A DNA stretch of 30,388 nucleotides from Lachnospiraceae bacterium (GTDB taxonomy: Bacteria > Bacillota > Clostridia > Lachnospirales > Lachnospiraceae). The translations under genes and the position numbers were made by a program. Below, in pieces: positions 30,291-30,388 of the stretch. Numbering within the stretch: the first letter of the stretch is position 1; each line of letters opens with the position of its first letter. The notes below the pieces were generated by a model. The model was not told the origin of the DNA and did no database searches. It saw only the letters and a program-made list of their open reading frames with translations. The stretch spans positions 1-30,388 of the forward strand of contig JABZIZ010000024.1 in the NCBI GenBank assembly GCA_015258065.1, written 5' to 3'.

Positions 30291-30388
30291 TTTCTCTGAT
30301 TCTTTCAGAGGGCAGCACCTTGACAACTGAACAGTGATGCAAACCTGAATAATTCTGAAGAAGAATAATTCAAGAACAGAACCTTAAA

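Noticed and set aside
30075..30299. 74-codon frame across the tRNA genes
   Set aside because: It overlaps two well-formed serine tRNAs and has no protein character.
30291..30388. Start of an rRNA operon leader after the second tRNA
   Set aside because: The sequence TTGACAACTGAACAGTG resembles rRNA spacer or leader text, and GAATAATTC occurs twice, but the window ends before any rRNA and the evidence is too thin.

Overview
The window looks like a chromosomal segment of an anaerobic, motile Firmicute of class Clostridia, most likely a Lachnospiraceae-type organism. The reasons are strong AGGAGG ribosome sites, glycine/sarcosine/betaine reductase genes with an in-frame selenocysteine UGA, a class III fructose-1,6-bisphosphatase, an infC-rpmI-rplT operon with a terminator-bearing leader, a class B sortase beside a wall-anchored adhesin, and a FliD-like flagellar gene behind a sigma-28-type promoter. 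G+C is about half by eye. The assignment is inference from gene content; no 16S gene is present.

Layout. 1-36 is the tail of an unidentified gene, closed by a terminator. 357-3978 (+) carries phosphoglycerate mutase gpmI, an Xaa-His dipeptidase (pepD) and a small DUF1858 redox-disulfide protein. 3979-5708 (+) is the translation operon infC (AUU start)-rpmI-rplT with a roughly 330-nt leader containing a terminator. 5723-7945 holds two divergent genes I do not recognise. 8019-10031 (-) is fbp. 10281-14842 (+) is grdX, a grdE-type proprotein gene, a grdB-type selenoprotein gene (Sec at residue 351, SECIS hairpin just downstream) and an AGCS Na+/amino-acid symporter. This is a substrate-uptake and substrate-binding module of a Stickland reductase; components A and C are not in the window. 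14980-18376 (-) is a probable degV, ion-transporter, cytidylate-kinase-like operon. 18556-22110 is a divergent pair: a sortase B with a very long basic disordered N-terminus (-) and a thioester/isopeptide-domain adhesin (+). Three TGACA-N4-TGTCA palindromes lie between them. 22308-28262 is a glycan cluster: a TPR/GT2/methyltransferase fusion, a GT2-TPR protein, a CgeB-like glycosyltransferase, a small HTH protein and UDP-galactopyranose mutase. 28491-29807 is the FliD-like gene. Two serine tRNA genes (UGA and GGA anticodons) end the window.

How parts work together. The grd genes and symporter point to amino-acid-fuelled energy metabolism, with gpmI and fbp serving glycolysis and gluconeogenesis. 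The sortase and adhesin form an enzyme-substrate pair at the cell surface. The glycosyltransferases and galactofuranose supply gene lie directly before a flagellar cap-like gene, which suggests surface or flagellin glycosylation.

The most unusual pattern I see is that five separate genes (pepD, the unknown gene at 6989, fbp, the transporter at 16124 and the fusion glycosyltransferase at 22308) each have their last codons plus stop codon repeated in tandem just downstream. In three of them the duplicate keeps the reading frame.
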